From: Mesostigma viride
Lineage: Eukaryota > Streptophyta > Mesostigmatophyceae > Mesostigmatales > Mesostigmataceae
NCBI GenBank assembly: GCA_009746045.1
Contig: RPFO01001124.1
Span: 157,501-184,300, forward strand
Length of the DNA: 26,800 nucleotides
Direction of reading: 5' to 3'
In this document: positions 17,754 through 26,800 of the stretch, one piece after another
How the letters are laid out: each line of letters opens with the position of its first letter
Numbering within the stretch: position 1 is the stretch's first letter
Translations under genes and position numbers: made by a program
The notes under the pieces: model-generated
The model's database searches: none
Told to the model about the DNA's origin: nothing
The model's input: only the letters and a program-made list of their open reading frames with translations

Positions 17754-18544
17754 TCAAAAAACCTTGAACATTTCACCTTTGAACTTGAAATGCACTTCAC
17801 CCCCCATCCGAATTACAAGTCCGGCCAAATTGACACCAGACCAGCTGTCTGTAACGTCGCCGTGCATAGTGCTGAGAGACTTTCTCGCCTCACGATACTT
17901 GTTACACCACTTCTTGTGTTCCTCCCAGTCCGCACGCTGGCATTCGGCAGCACAATACCGGACGTCTCGACAACCCCCGCACTTGCGGTGGACACCCTCC
18001 ATCACAGAGCACGCCTGATTCGAGCAACACTTTGGAAGCGAGCCCAGCATCGGCCCTCCCACCCCCGGGAGAACGATCATCCGTGAAAACGTCAATTTCA
18101 CGGACTCGGAATTCCCGAATGTAAAATGGAAACCTTCAAACCCCCCCCCTCTACTCTCGCCGATACGGTCAATCTCGGCTGCGCCTCACTCGCGTCTGGA
18201 AATTTCCCCCACTGGTCTTTCTCCCACTGGTCCCACCCAACCTTTCCGACATACGACACCAAAAGTCGAAACTCGACGTCTCGATTGAGTGGAACCCGAT
18301 CCGCCGGCGTGGGCTTGTAGAATCCGCCAGCCAAGGCGAAGTACATGTCCAGCAACTGGAGATTAATCTGTCGTCCTACTGAGGCGAACGAGTCATACAC
18401 GACCAAAACCGCAAACTGGCGACCCAGGCGCTTCTCGTGCTGCCGTACCCATCCGTGGATCTCGCGAGCCCGGTTAAGTACGTTTGCTGCCACGCAGGCA
18501 ATCGCAGCGCGGGTCGAAGATTCCAGCTCGCCCGTCTCCGCCAT
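17754..18544 (-). CDS. MYND zinc-finger protein (one apparent frameshift)
   Basis: ATG at 18544. With a -1 change at the G9 run 18141-18149 the gene gives 263 residues. The MYND finger lies at about 17904-18026 with spacing C-x4-C-x9-C-x2-C-x5-C-x3-C-x7-H-x3-C, ending in the typical CQRADW...HK..C. MYND fingers usually bind proline-rich protein partners. N-terminal blocks (FAVLVVYDSF, EFRLLVSYVGK) match those of the MYND gene at 22918-23694, and the two are clear paralogues of similar length. Without the frame change the product stops at 18098 and lacks the finger. The nearest palindrome is 56 bp upstream of the ATG and is the first of the 208-bp array. Confidence 0.8.
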
Positions 18545-18585
18545 CCCTCCCCTGCGCCAATTGGCACGTGCGTAATACGTAAGTA

Positions 18586-20720
18586 ATGTTTTTCAAGTCT
18601 AACGGCCGTTGGCTCACAACCCCCCTGTGGGAAGGGTGGATGCCTTACGAACCATTCAACCACATCTTTATGCTCAGCTAGATTTTTGGAGGCCTTTCTT
18701 GGAAGGCACATGGTAATAACCATCACTAAGCTGCATAAAAGACACATCCTGCCTTACTGCCACCAAATGAAACGAATGAAATGCACATGGTAATGTTTTT
18801 CAAGTCTAACGGCCGTTGGCTCACAACCCCCCTGTGGGAAGGGTGGATGCCTTACGAACCATCCAACCACATCTTTATGCTCAGCTAGATTTTTGGAGGC
18901 CTTTCTTGGAAGGCACATGGTAATAACCATCACTAAGCTGCATGAAAGACACATCCTGCCTTACTGCCACCAAATGAAAAGAATGAAATGCACATGATAA
19001 TGTTTTTCCAATTCCAACGGCCGTTGGCTCACAACCCCCCTGTGGGAAGGGTGGATGCCTTACGAACCAGTCAAGCCCCATCTTTATGCTCAGCTAGATT
19101 TTTTGGAGGCCTTTCTAGGAGAAAAATGGTAAATAGCCACCACTAAGCTGCATAAAAGACACATCCTGCCTTATTGCCACCCAATTAAACGAATGAAATG
19201 CACATGGTAATTTTTTCAAGTCCAACGGCCGTTGGCTCACAACCCCCGTGTGGGAAGGGTGGATGCCTTACGAACCATTCAACCACATCTTTATGCTCAG
19301 CTAGATTTTTGGAGGCCTTTCTTTGAAGGCACATGGTAATAACAATCACTAAGCTGCATGAAAGACACATCCTGCATTCTTGCCACCAAATGAAACGAAT
19401 GAAATGCACATTTTATTGTATTTCCAATTCCAACGGCCGTTTGCTCACAACCCCCCTGTGGGAAGGGTGGATGCCTTACGAACCATTCAACCACATCTTT
19501 ATGCTCAGCTAGATTTTTGGAGGCCTTTCTTGGAATAAAAATGGTAATAGCCACCACAAAGCTGAATGAAAGATACATCCTGGCTGATTGCCAACCCACT
19601 CAAAGGAATGAAATGCACATGATAATGTTTTTCAAGTCCAACGGCCGTTGGCTCACAACCCCCCCTGGGAAGGGTGGATGCCTTACGAACCATTCAACCC
19701 ATCTTTATGCTCAGCTAGATTTTTGGAGGCCTTTCTTGGAAGAAAAATGGTAATAGCCACCACTAAGCTGAATGAAAGATACATCCTGGCTGATTGCCAA
19801 CCCACTCAAAGGAATGAAATGCACATGATAATGTTTTTCAAGTCCAACGGCCGTTGGCTCACAACCCCCCACTGGGAAGGGTGGATGCCTTACGAACCAG
19901 TCAAGCCCATCTTTATGCTCAGCTAGATTTTTGGAGGCCTTTCTTGGAAGAAAAATGGTAATAGCCACCACTAAGCTGAATGAAAGATACATCCTGGCTG
20001 ATTGCCAACCCACTCAAAGGAATGAAATGCACATGATAATGTTTTTCAAGTCCAACGGCCGTTGGCTCACAACCCCCCTCTGGGAAGGGTGGATGCCTTA
20101 CGAACCAGTCAAGCCCATCTTTATGCTCAGCTAGATTTTTGGAGGCCTTTCTTGGAAGAAAAATGGTAAATAGCCACCACTAAGCTGCATGAAAGACACA
20201 TCCTGCCTTATTGCCACCAATGAAACGAATGAAATGCACATGATAATGTTTTTCAAGTCCAACGGCCGTTGGCTCACAACCCCCCTGTGGGAAGGGTGGA
20301 TGCCTTACGAACCAGTCAACCACATCTTTATGCTCAGCTAGATTTTTGGAGGCCTTTCTTGGAAGGCACATGGTAATAGCCACACAAAGCTGCATGAAAG
20401 ACACATCCTGCCTAACTGCCACCCAATGAAACGAATGAAATGCACATGATAATGTTTTTCCAATTCCAACGGCCGTTGGCTCACAACCCCCCTGTGGGAA
20501 GGGTGGATGCCTTACGAACCAGTCAAGCCCATCTTTATGCTCAGCTAGTTTTTTTGGAGGCCTTTCTAGGAGAAAAATGGTAAATAGCCACCACTAGCTG
20601 CATGAAAGACACATCCTGCCTTATTGCCACCAAATGAAACGAATAAAAAGCACATGATAATGTTTTTCCAATTCCAACGGCCGTTGGCTCACAACCCCCT
20701 TCGGGTAGAGGCCTTACGGA
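18586..20720 (+). repeat. Tandem array of 207-208 bp units, 11 palindromes
   Basis: The AACGGCCGTTGG core starts at 18601, 18808, 19016, 19224, 19432, 19640, 19846, 20054, 20261, 20468 and 20676, giving spacings of 206-208. Each unit contains CTCACAACCCCCC, GGGAAGGGTGGATGCC, TTATGCTCAGCTAGATTTTT and GGAGGCCTTTCTTGGAAG. Units fall into subtypes (for example a Cys-free CTGGCTGATTGCCAACCCAC version at 19580-20020), which suggests local duplication of adjacent units. Short open frames on both strands are by-products. It lies immediately upstream of the MYND gene at 17754-18544. Confidence 0.95.
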
Positions 20721-21608
20721 CCAGTCAGAAATGGTGTCCACCAAGCTATTCCCCCCACACCCACAGTTGTCCTTGTCCACATACCTTTCCAGTACAGTTG
20801 TCCTCAGCTTCTCAGCAACGGGCGACTCCTCTCCTTCTTGATGCCTTGACAGATATCACATAAACAAAACACGATCACGAGAGCATCAGGATTGTTAGAG
20901 GTTTCCTCCATCAACGACCGTAAGATACACACACCTCAAAAACCAACTTTCTTGTCCTCCCAAATAACATATGTTTTTAAATGTAAAATAAATCACATTC
21001 ATATTCTGTCACTTGATTTAACCACACAATTGTTCAGGTCCAACGCCCGTTGGCATTACGCCTCTTCCCGGTAAAATACTATTTATTGCTCCAACCCCAC
21101 AAGAAACTCGTTCCGGACCTGTTCGAAGCGAAGAGCACTGCCAGGGATCGGAGTCGAGCCAGATTTGTGTGCGGAACATGATGGCTGGCCTACCTGGTGT
21201 GGAGCAATAATGTCGACATTTTCAGTGACTGTTCAGCCTAAAAAAATAACAAGCAGATGCGACGGCCCCTCCATTAAACAAATTATCCACCACTGTTGCG
21301 CTACACTAGCAATGTTTGTCAAGGTCCAACGGCCGTTGGCATCAAATAAATCACAACCATTGGTCACTCCATTTAACCAATACCCACAACTTTTTAACCA
21401 CACTAGAAATGTTTTTTGAGGTCCAACGGCCGTTGGAATCCAAAAAATGCCGAATTCATGTCAAATTTATATAAATGTGACAGTTGACAGAATTAGAGAT
21501 AATTAAATCATCAAATCCAGCTTTAGCCATCAGCCTTACCATCAGCAAAAATTGGCGAATTTCATTCAATATTAGAATTCAAAATTTATTAATGAAATTT
21601 ATGTTTCA
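20721..21608. repeat. Intergenic region with three palindrome modules, no firm gene
   Basis: Palindromes at 21041 (one base changed, CAACGCCCGTTGG), 21327 and 21424, each preceded by AGGTC and the first two followed by GGCATYA; the second is then followed by AAATCAC. A minus-strand patch around 21075-21260 has protein-like phrases (for example EQVRNEFLVGLEQ before a stop at about 21087) and a TTTTTTTAG acceptor-like site near 21237, but I could not assemble a convincing gene. Confidence 0.6.
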
Positions 21609-22514
21609 TCATTCAACCTCTTCAGAATCCTCATCCAAACACAACATCATGTCCCCTTTCCACTTGTACATACTACTCTCGGCCAAATACAGCAAGCGTG
21701 CCTTCTTCCCCCCAAAAAACTTGAGATAATCCGGTGTGAAGATTGTTCCGCTGAGGACCTGCATAGCTAACTCCACCAAAACGCTTGCCATATCCTCCTC
21801 CCTACACCTCCTCTCTAATAAGGCCTTCATGTCTGCGTTCTCATCAAATCCCATGATCAGAACTGCACATGCCATTCCTCCCCCCTCCAGAGGCAGCCCC
21901 TCCAAAAGCTTCACCCATTCTGCCTCCCTACGCGCTCTCCTCCCCGGAGGAAAAAAAATGTCCTCATCCGGGTCATAAGGAGTATCGCAGAACCAGAAAA
22001 TGCTCCTTAACCCCCATAGTTCATAATTATCGTACAAGTCATCCATTTCCTTTCCCAATTGGCGTAAGCGAGCTGTCCACCCCCTCCAATTCCTCTCCAA
22101 CACACGTCTCCTCTCAGCACGCTCGGACCTGAACAACCCTCCCATCGTCCTTGCTCGTGCATGTCCCTCTGGTGCTGGCTGGCGTCCTAACACCTCCTCA
22201 ACTTCTTCACAATATACCTTAAAATACATTCCCCTTGTGACGAGTGTGTAGGGGGTGATATCAGCGCTTGCACACTTTACTTGCCCGCCATACAATTCTC
22301 GGAAAAGAGACTCAGTTATCAATGTACGAGGACCATCCCCGAATGCGTCCACGAACCCAGAAATTAACTTAAAGCTGAATTGGGGTTCATACCTCCCCGA
22401 CACCGCTTCCCTAGCCCCTCTACAAACTGCTTCAAAGCGGGCTACGTCGGGCGCCTCCATAAAAGCTGCGACTTCGGTCCAAATTTCCCACGGCAGTGAG
22501 ATATCCCCTTCCAT
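21609..22514 (-). CDS. F-box-like protein
   Basis: The ATG at 22514 (MEGDISLPWEIW) gives 301 residues; the frame is open to 22631, so a longer start is possible. Residues about 5-42 match an F-box helix set: ISLPWEIWTEVAAFM, then VARFEAVCRGAREAV, in the L-P-x-E-I-...-V-...-C-R arrangement. F-boxes bind Skp1 in SCF ubiquitin ligases, and the remainder usually binds the substrate. The rest here has an Arg-rich helix (RSERAERRRVLERNWRGW), a Pro/Arg patch (FFPPGRRARREAEW) and an acidic end (DEDSEEVE), with no leucine-rich or kelch repeats seen. It is uninterrupted. A variant palindrome (TAACGGCCGTTGGG) lies at 22636, about 122 bp upstream of the chosen start. Confidence 0.72.
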   Translation of the reverse strand: MEGDISLPWEIWTEVAAFMEAPDVARFEAVCRGAREAVSGRYEPQFSFKLISGFVDAFGDGPRTLITESLFRELYGGQVKCASADITPYTLVTRGMYFKVYCEEVEEVLGRQPAPEGHARARTMGGLFRSERAERRRVLERNWRGWTARLRQLGKEMDDLYDNYELWGLRSIFWFCDTPYDPDEDIFFPPGRRARREAEWVKLLEGLPLEGGGMACAVLIMGFDENADMKALLERRCREEDMASVLVELAMQVLSGTIFTPDYLKFFGGKKARLLYLAESSMYKWKGDMMLCLDEDSEEVE

Positions 22515-22635
22515 TATCGGCCCCGACGTCAAACTTGTCCCCTCTGCACATAACATACATCGACGTCCATCCTTAAAAAAAATGAGGTTTTGTCGGAAAG
22601 AAAATATGCAAACGTTAGGCGAGGTTTCCAATCCC

Positions 22636-22649
22636 TAACGGCCGTTGGG
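22636..22649. promoter_or_regulatory. Variant palindrome upstream of the F-box-like gene
   Basis: TAACGGCCGTTGGG, one base off the consensus at the left edge. It would lie 5 bp from the start if the frame's upper limit at 22631 were used, so the longer start is less likely. Confidence 0.45.
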
Positions 22650-22698
22650 TCACTAATTGTTGTTTAACCCACTACAGTCGCATGAGAGAAAACGAAAG

Positions 22699-22834
22699 TC
22701 AATTTTATTCCAATTTCAAAGTGAAAGGAGAATTCACTATTACACCATTTTACAACACAAATCAGGTCAATTTTATTCCAATTTCAAAGTGAAAAGAGAA
22801 TTCACCATTACACCATTTTACAACACAAATCAGG
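22699..22834 (+). repeat. 68-bp tandem duplication downstream of the second MYND gene
   Basis: TCAATTTTATTCCAATTTCA starts at 22699 and again at 22767; the two copies differ at only a few bases and each ends in CAACACAAATCAGG. It lies between the palindrome at 22636 and the stop of the MYND gene. Confidence 0.9.
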
Positions 22835-22917
22835 ACTACATACACAAATTTCAAACCCAAAATGCGTCCAGTTTTCCAGCCTCAAAAGCAAATTATTACT
22901 CTACATTTCCAGTTTTT

Positions 22918-23694
22918 CTATGAGGAAGAACCGTAGTAGAAGGTGAAGGAGAAGTCAACCTCAGAGAAGTCGACCTCGGTTCCATCCAGTATGGTCGTCC
23001 TGTTTACCCCCCTTATCACCCCTGCCAGCCCCTCCCTTGCTTGCCTCAGACGTTCGCATCTATCCTTATGCCTACTCCAGTCAGCACGCTGGCACTCCTC
23101 ACTGCAATATCTGGCATCCCTACATCCTCTACACCACTTCTGAGGGCCTGTGTCGCACCCACACCCCTCCTTGGAGCAATTTCGCATACCACGCATGGGA
23201 GCCCCATCCCTCACGATCGGGTCAGAGAGCAAGAAAAAGTTCATGTTGAGGGGTACTTCTGCCCCTACACACGCATCAGCCCTCACGCGCAGGGAAGACG
23301 TAACATTCGGGTAAAATGCGCGCCCGTAGGTGCACCCAAGCTGAGCCCCTTCCTCTTCCCCCAACTCTATCTTTGGCCCCTTTGTAATGAACGACACCAA
23401 AAGGCGGAACTCCCTCGTTGGGTCTATTGGCGCTCTTAGATCCATCTGTGGTACGAAAAAACCCTCTTGAATACAGAAGTTCATATCAGCTAGCTGGGCG
23501 TACATAACCCTCTCCATTTGGCTGAACGAATCAAACGCCAATAAAACGGCCAAGTGGCGGCCTGTCTTCTCCTGCGCGACACGAACTTCCTCGAATATGA
23601 CACGCGACAGAAAGCGAACTTGTTTGTAAACGTTTTGAAGGACGCTTCCGTAGACTTCATTCACGATCTCGGACTCATTCGCGATCTCGGCCAT
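22918..23694 (-). CDS. MYND zinc-finger protein
   Basis: ATG at 23694 (AAGATGG) gives 258 residues and matches the MAE start of its paralogue at 18544. The MYND finger is C173-x4-C178-x9-C188-x2-C191-x5-C197-x3-C201-x7-H209-x3-C213, the same spacing as the paralogue and with the same CQRADW core. The first pair is C-x4-C rather than C-x2-C, as seen in some algal MYND proteins. N-terminal blocks (LAVLLAFDSF, EFRLLVSFITK) form the shared upstream domain, of unknown function. The C-terminus is a short aromatic strand-like segment (FSFTFYYG). The gene is uninterrupted and therefore a good reference for reading the broken paralogue. It likely acts as a protein-binding adaptor. Confidence 0.85.
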   Translation of the reverse strand: MAEIANESEIVNEVYGSVLQNVYKQVRFLSRVIFEEVRVAQEKTGRHLAVLLAFDSFSQMERVMYAQLADMNFCIQEGFFVPQMDLRAPIDPTREFRLLVSFITKGPKIELGEEEGAQLGCTYGRAFYPNVTSSLRVRADACVGAEVPLNMNFFLLSDPIVRDGAPMRGMRNCSKEGCGCDTGPQKWCRGCRDARYCSEECQRADWSRHKDRCERLRQAREGLAGVIRGVNRTTILDGTEVDFSEVDFSFTFYYGSSS

Positions 23695-23874
23695 CTTTTT
23701 CAGGGAAAAAACGAACAAAAAGATTTACATCGCGGCCAAAAAAACGCGTTTTCCCATTAGTGTGTTTGCCTAATTTATTGTAATCATTCATTTTTAAAAC
23801 AGTCAGGTCCTTCACAACCTCAGAAAATGATTTCATTAAATTGGCATATACATTTAAAAACATCTTAGGTCGCA

Positions 23875-24126
23875 CTATTTGCGTTTCAGTTTACGTTTGT
23901 TTCCCGGTTGAATAAAGTTGACACCATCCCCTTCATCGTCGGAAATTAAGGCCGGCATTTCGTCCACTTCAGCTTGTACATCATCTTTTTTCATCACAAC
24001 CATGGCTGGAATTGAATCCCAAAATTTCTCAATCGCTCTAACAACTTCGGCTGGCAGTTTTTTGGCCCCCCGTTCAACTGCCTCTCTCTCCTGGTTCGAC
24101 ACCGAAACGTCCTTGTCTTTCTCCAT
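23875..24126 (-). CDS. Small acidic protein with basic C-terminal tail
   Basis: ATG at 24126 (MEKDKDVSVS) gives 83 residues; the frame is open to 24165. The N-terminal half is probably helical (NQEREAVERGAKKLPAEVVR), then comes an acidic part (ALISDDEGDG), and the end is GNKRKLKRK, a probable nuclear localisation signal like the basic tail of the 13483-14260 gene. It may be complete or a terminal exon. A palindrome at 24236 lies 110 bp upstream. No family recognised. Confidence 0.5.
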   Translation of the reverse strand: MEKDKDVSVSNQEREAVERGAKKLPAEVVRAIEKFWDSIPAMVVMKKDDVQAEVDEMPALISDDEGDGVNFIQPGNKRKLKRK

Positions 24127-24235
24127 TGAAAAAAACTGCACGTGAAGCACAACTGGCACAACCAATGTAAGTAAACCTAGTACCTTCAGGGGCGGATTAA
24201 TTCATCAGCCGGAGTACAATTTTATTTTACAACGC

Positions 24236-24623
24236 CAACGGCCGTTGGCATTACAGCAATGAAGTTAAGATAAAAACGTCGTAATGCAACGGCTGATAAA
24301 ACTGGCGTATAATCAATAACGCAAAAAAAATTGGCAAGAACTTTTTTTGGAGGTCCAACGGCCGTTGGCATCACGTAAATCACAACAGCAATGATGGAAA
24401 CTGATTTTGCAAGTCCAACGGCCGTTGGCATCAAGAAAATCAGAAGAGGGAGCGACTGCCCAAAAAACGCATAATAATAAAACAAGTACCTTGCAGGTGG
24501 TTGACAGACGCGAATCTTGTGTGGCGACGTGGAATCTGCAAGGAATGCGCAAAAACGTTGCAATCAGAATTACAAGGATTACATATTTTCCACATTTAGT
24601 TTTTCAGGTCCAACGGCCGTTGG
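24236..24623. repeat. Four palindrome modules upstream of the small basic-tailed gene
   Basis: CAACGGCCGTTGG starts at 24236, 24356, 24416 and 24611. Each is followed by GCAT (three as GCATYA), and two then read into AAATCA. Three are preceded by RGTC or AAGTC, linking them to the copies at 21327 and 21424. Confidence 0.9.
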
Positions 24624-24703
24624 CATGAGATTAATAAGAATACCACTACATGCGTGTGAGAAAATTGTGCCGGGTGACAGAATTAAATCCAAGTTGCCCA
24701 GCA

Positions 24704-24980
24704 GGTGGGAGGGAGGGAGGGAGGGAGGGAGGGAGGGAGGGAGGAGGGAAGGAGGGAGGTAGGGAAGGAGGGAAGGAGGGAAGTAGGGAGGGAGGGAGGG
24801 AGGGAGGGAGGGAGGGAGGGAGGGAAGGAGGGAAGGAGGGAAGGAGGGAAGAAGGGAAGGAGGAAGGAGGGAAGGAGGGAAGGAGGGAAAGGAGTAGGGA
24901 AAGGAGGAGGGAAGGAGGGAAGGAGGGAAGGAGGGAAGGAGGGAAGGAGGGAAGGAGGGAAGGAGGGAAGGAGGGAAGGA
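24704..24980 (+). repeat. GGGA/GGGAA microsatellite
   Basis: GGGAGGGAGGGAGGG runs at 24704-24745 and 24788-24825, with GGGAAGGAGGGAAGGA units between and after. The plus strand is nearly pure purine with frequent GGG runs, so G-quadruplex formation is possible. Open frames on both strands reflect the repeat. Confidence 0.96.
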
Positions 24981-26800
24981 TAAATACCTAGGGGGGGTGC
25001 TGGCATGCATAAATACCTAGGGGGGGTGCTGCCAAGCATAAATACGTCGGGTGGGGTGCTGGCATGCATAAATACCTAGGGGGGATGCTGGCATGCATAA
25101 ATACCTAGGGGGGGTGCTGGCATGCATAAATACCTAGGGGGGGTGCTGGCATGCATAAATACCTAGGGGGGTGCTGGCATGCATAAATACCTAGGGGGGG
25201 TGCTGGCATGCATAAATACCTAGGGGGGGTGCTGGCATGCATAAATACCTAGGGGGGGTGCTGGCATGCATAAATACCTAGGGGGGGTGCTGGCATGCAT
25301 AAATACCTAGGGGGGGTGCTGGCATGCATAAATACCTAGGGGGGGTGCTGGCATGCATAAATACCTAGGGGGGGGTGCTGGCATGCATAAATACCTAGAG
25401 GGGGTGCTGGCATGCATAAATACCTAGGGGGGGGGTGCTGGCATGCATAAATACCTAGGGGGGGTGCTGGCATGCATAAATACCTAGGGGGGGGTGCTGG
25501 CATGCATAAATACCTAGGGGGGTGCTGGCAAGCATAAATACGTCGGGTGGGGTGCTGGCATGCATAAATACCTAGGGGGGGGGGCTGGCATGCATAAATA
25601 CCTAGGGGGGTGCTGGCATGCATAAATACCTAGGGGGGGGCTGGCATGCATAAATACCTAGGGGGGTGCTGGCATGCATAAATACCTAGGGGGGGGGCTG
25701 GCATGCATAAATACCTAGGGGGGGTGCTGGCATGCATAAATACCTAGGGGGGGTGCTGGCATGCATAAATACCTAGGGGGGGTGCTGGCATGCATAAATA
25801 CCTAGGGGGGGGTGCTGGCATGCATAAATACCTAGAGGGGGTGCTGGCATGCATAAATACCGAGGGGGGGTGCTGGCATGCATAAATACCTAGGGGGGGG
25901 TGCTGGCATGCATAAATACATGTGGGGGGTGCTGGCATGCATAAATACCTAGGGGGGGTGCTGGCATGCATAAATACCTAGGGGGGGTGCTGGCATGCAT
26001 AAATACCTAGGGGGGGTGCTGGCATGCATAAATACCTAGGGGGGGGTGCTGGCATGCATAAATACCTAGGGGGGGTGCTGGCATGCATAAATACCTAGGG
26101 GGGGTGCTGGCATGCATAAATACCTAGGGGGGGTGCTGGCATGCATAAATACCTAGGGGGGGTGCTGGCATGCATAAATACCTAGAGGGGGTGCTGGCAT
26201 GCATAAATACCTAGGGGGGTGCTGGCATGCATAAATACCTAGGGGGGGTGCTGGCATGCATAAATACCTAGGGGGGGTGCTGGCATGCATAAATACCTAG
26301 GGGGGGTGCTGGCATGCATAAATACCTAGGGGGGGTGCTGGCATGCATAAATACCTAGGGGGGGGTGCTGGCATGCATAAATACCTAGAGGGGGTGCTGG
26401 CATGCATAAATACCTAGGGGGGGGGTGCTGGCATGCATAAATACCTAGGGGGGGTGCTGGCATGCATAAATACCTAGGGGGGGTGCTGGCATGCATAAAT
26501 ACCTAGGGGGGGTGCTGGCAAGCATAAATACGTCGGGTGGGGTGCTGGCATGCATAAATACCTAGGGGGGGGGGCTGGCATGCATAAATACCTAGAGGGG
26601 GTGCTGGCATGCATAAATACCGAGGGGGGGTGCTGGCATGCATAAATACCTAGGGGGGGGTGCTGGCATGCATAAATACATGTGGGGGGTGCTGGCATGC
26701 ATAAATACCTAGGGGGGGTGCTGGCATGCATAAATACCGAGGGGGGTGCTGGCATGCATAAATACCGAGGGGGGGATGCTGGCATGAATAAATACCTAGG
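24981..26800 (+). repeat. 29-30 bp minisatellite, about 60 copies, runs off the window
   Basis: The unit is ATAAATACCTAGG, a G run of 5-9, then TGCTGGCATGC. Length varies almost wholly through the G run. Sequence variants mark positions: CGTCGGGTGG at 25045, 25541 and 26531; CCTAGAG at 25394, 25831, 26181, 26384 and 26591; ACATGTGG at 25918 and 26678. Each unit contains two six-base palindromes, CCTAGG and GCATGC. The array continues past 26800. Confidence 0.97.

Noticed and set aside
17675-17757. Extension of the MYND gene at 17754-18544 into EGTKSYPRAICEAMSALG
   Set aside because: The MYND paralogue ends at the equivalent place, and this downstream text matches the 3' end of a different gene (16752-17369), so it is a relic beyond the stop.
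18586-20720. Serial short proteins on both strands in the 208-bp array (60-100 codons each)
   Set aside because: The same peptides repeat with the array period and are interrupted at different points in different units, so they follow from the repeat and not from selection for coding.
21075-21260. Possible small spliced gene on the minus strand
   Set aside because: Protein-like phrases and acceptor-like sites are present, but no combination gave a frame with consistent phases, so I did not annotate a gene.
23675-23875. 66-codon minus-strand frame between the second MYND gene and the small basic-tailed gene
   Set aside because: It is AT-rich, overlaps the start region of the MYND gene and shows no motif. 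Chance openness is as likely.
24579-26800. Pro/Ser/Leu-rich and HASTPPRYLCMPAPP-type open frames on the minus strand
   Set aside because: These are pure translations of the GGGA tract and the 29-30 bp minisatellite. The frame changes with every alteration of G-run length.
24981-26800. Telomeric repeat at the window end
   Set aside because: The unit is 29-30 bp and does not resemble TTTAGGG, TTAGGG or TTTTAGGG arrays.

Overview
The window reads as nuclear DNA of a plastid-bearing eukaryote, most likely a green alga or close relative. It has repeat-rich intergenic DNA, candidate spliceosomal splice sites, MYND and F-box type proteins, and a decayed chloroplast rpoB fragment inserted at about 12730-13246. 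The species cannot be named from the sequence alone. No rRNA, tRNA, CRISPR array or bacterial operon was found.

Layout. 1-1076 ends in a 295-bp-arm inverted repeat. 1036-1660 holds the remains of a possible transposon-related gene. 1938-3695 is a GC-rich gene for a 585-residue protein with an Arg/Gly-rich N-terminal tract and a Tudor-like C-terminal segment, followed by a Glu-coding GA tract. 4350-5130 is a satellite of about 172 bp per unit. 5177-5947 is a minus-strand gene of unknown function with a 45-46 bp tandem array upstream of it (6005-6546). 6547-11251 is a 4.7-kb (AAGGAC)n block. 11268-12690 has low-complexity DNA, a likely terminal exon and a 79-bp tandem array. From 13483 to 24126 there is a co-oriented minus-strand cluster of eight genes: two two-knuckle zinc proteins, a one-knuckle zinc protein, a small Cys-containing protein, a protein of unknown family, two MYND-finger paralogues, an F-box-like protein and a small basic-tailed protein can be told apart there, nine in all counting the last. 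18586-20720 is an array of 207-208 bp units. 24704-26800 is a GGGA tract followed by a 29-30 bp minisatellite that runs off the window end.

The unifying feature is a 13-14 bp palindrome, CCAACGGCCGTTGG, seen about 40 times, never inside the well-supported coding regions. In front of five consecutive minus-strand genes it sits 41-56 bp upstream of the ATG. It is also the core of the 45-bp and 208-bp arrays, both of which lie directly upstream of a gene. I read it as a candidate promoter-proximal module that has spread and been tandemly amplified.

The second theme is apparent one-base losses in G runs. Three genes in the cluster need four -1 frame changes, all at G5-G9 runs, to give complete family-length proteins. 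Two of these fall at exactly the same place in two paralogues, between the first and second zinc knuckle, and both fit the X XXY YYZ slippery pattern in the right phase. Under-called homopolymers in the assembly are the simplest explanation, but conserved programmed frameshifting is not excluded.
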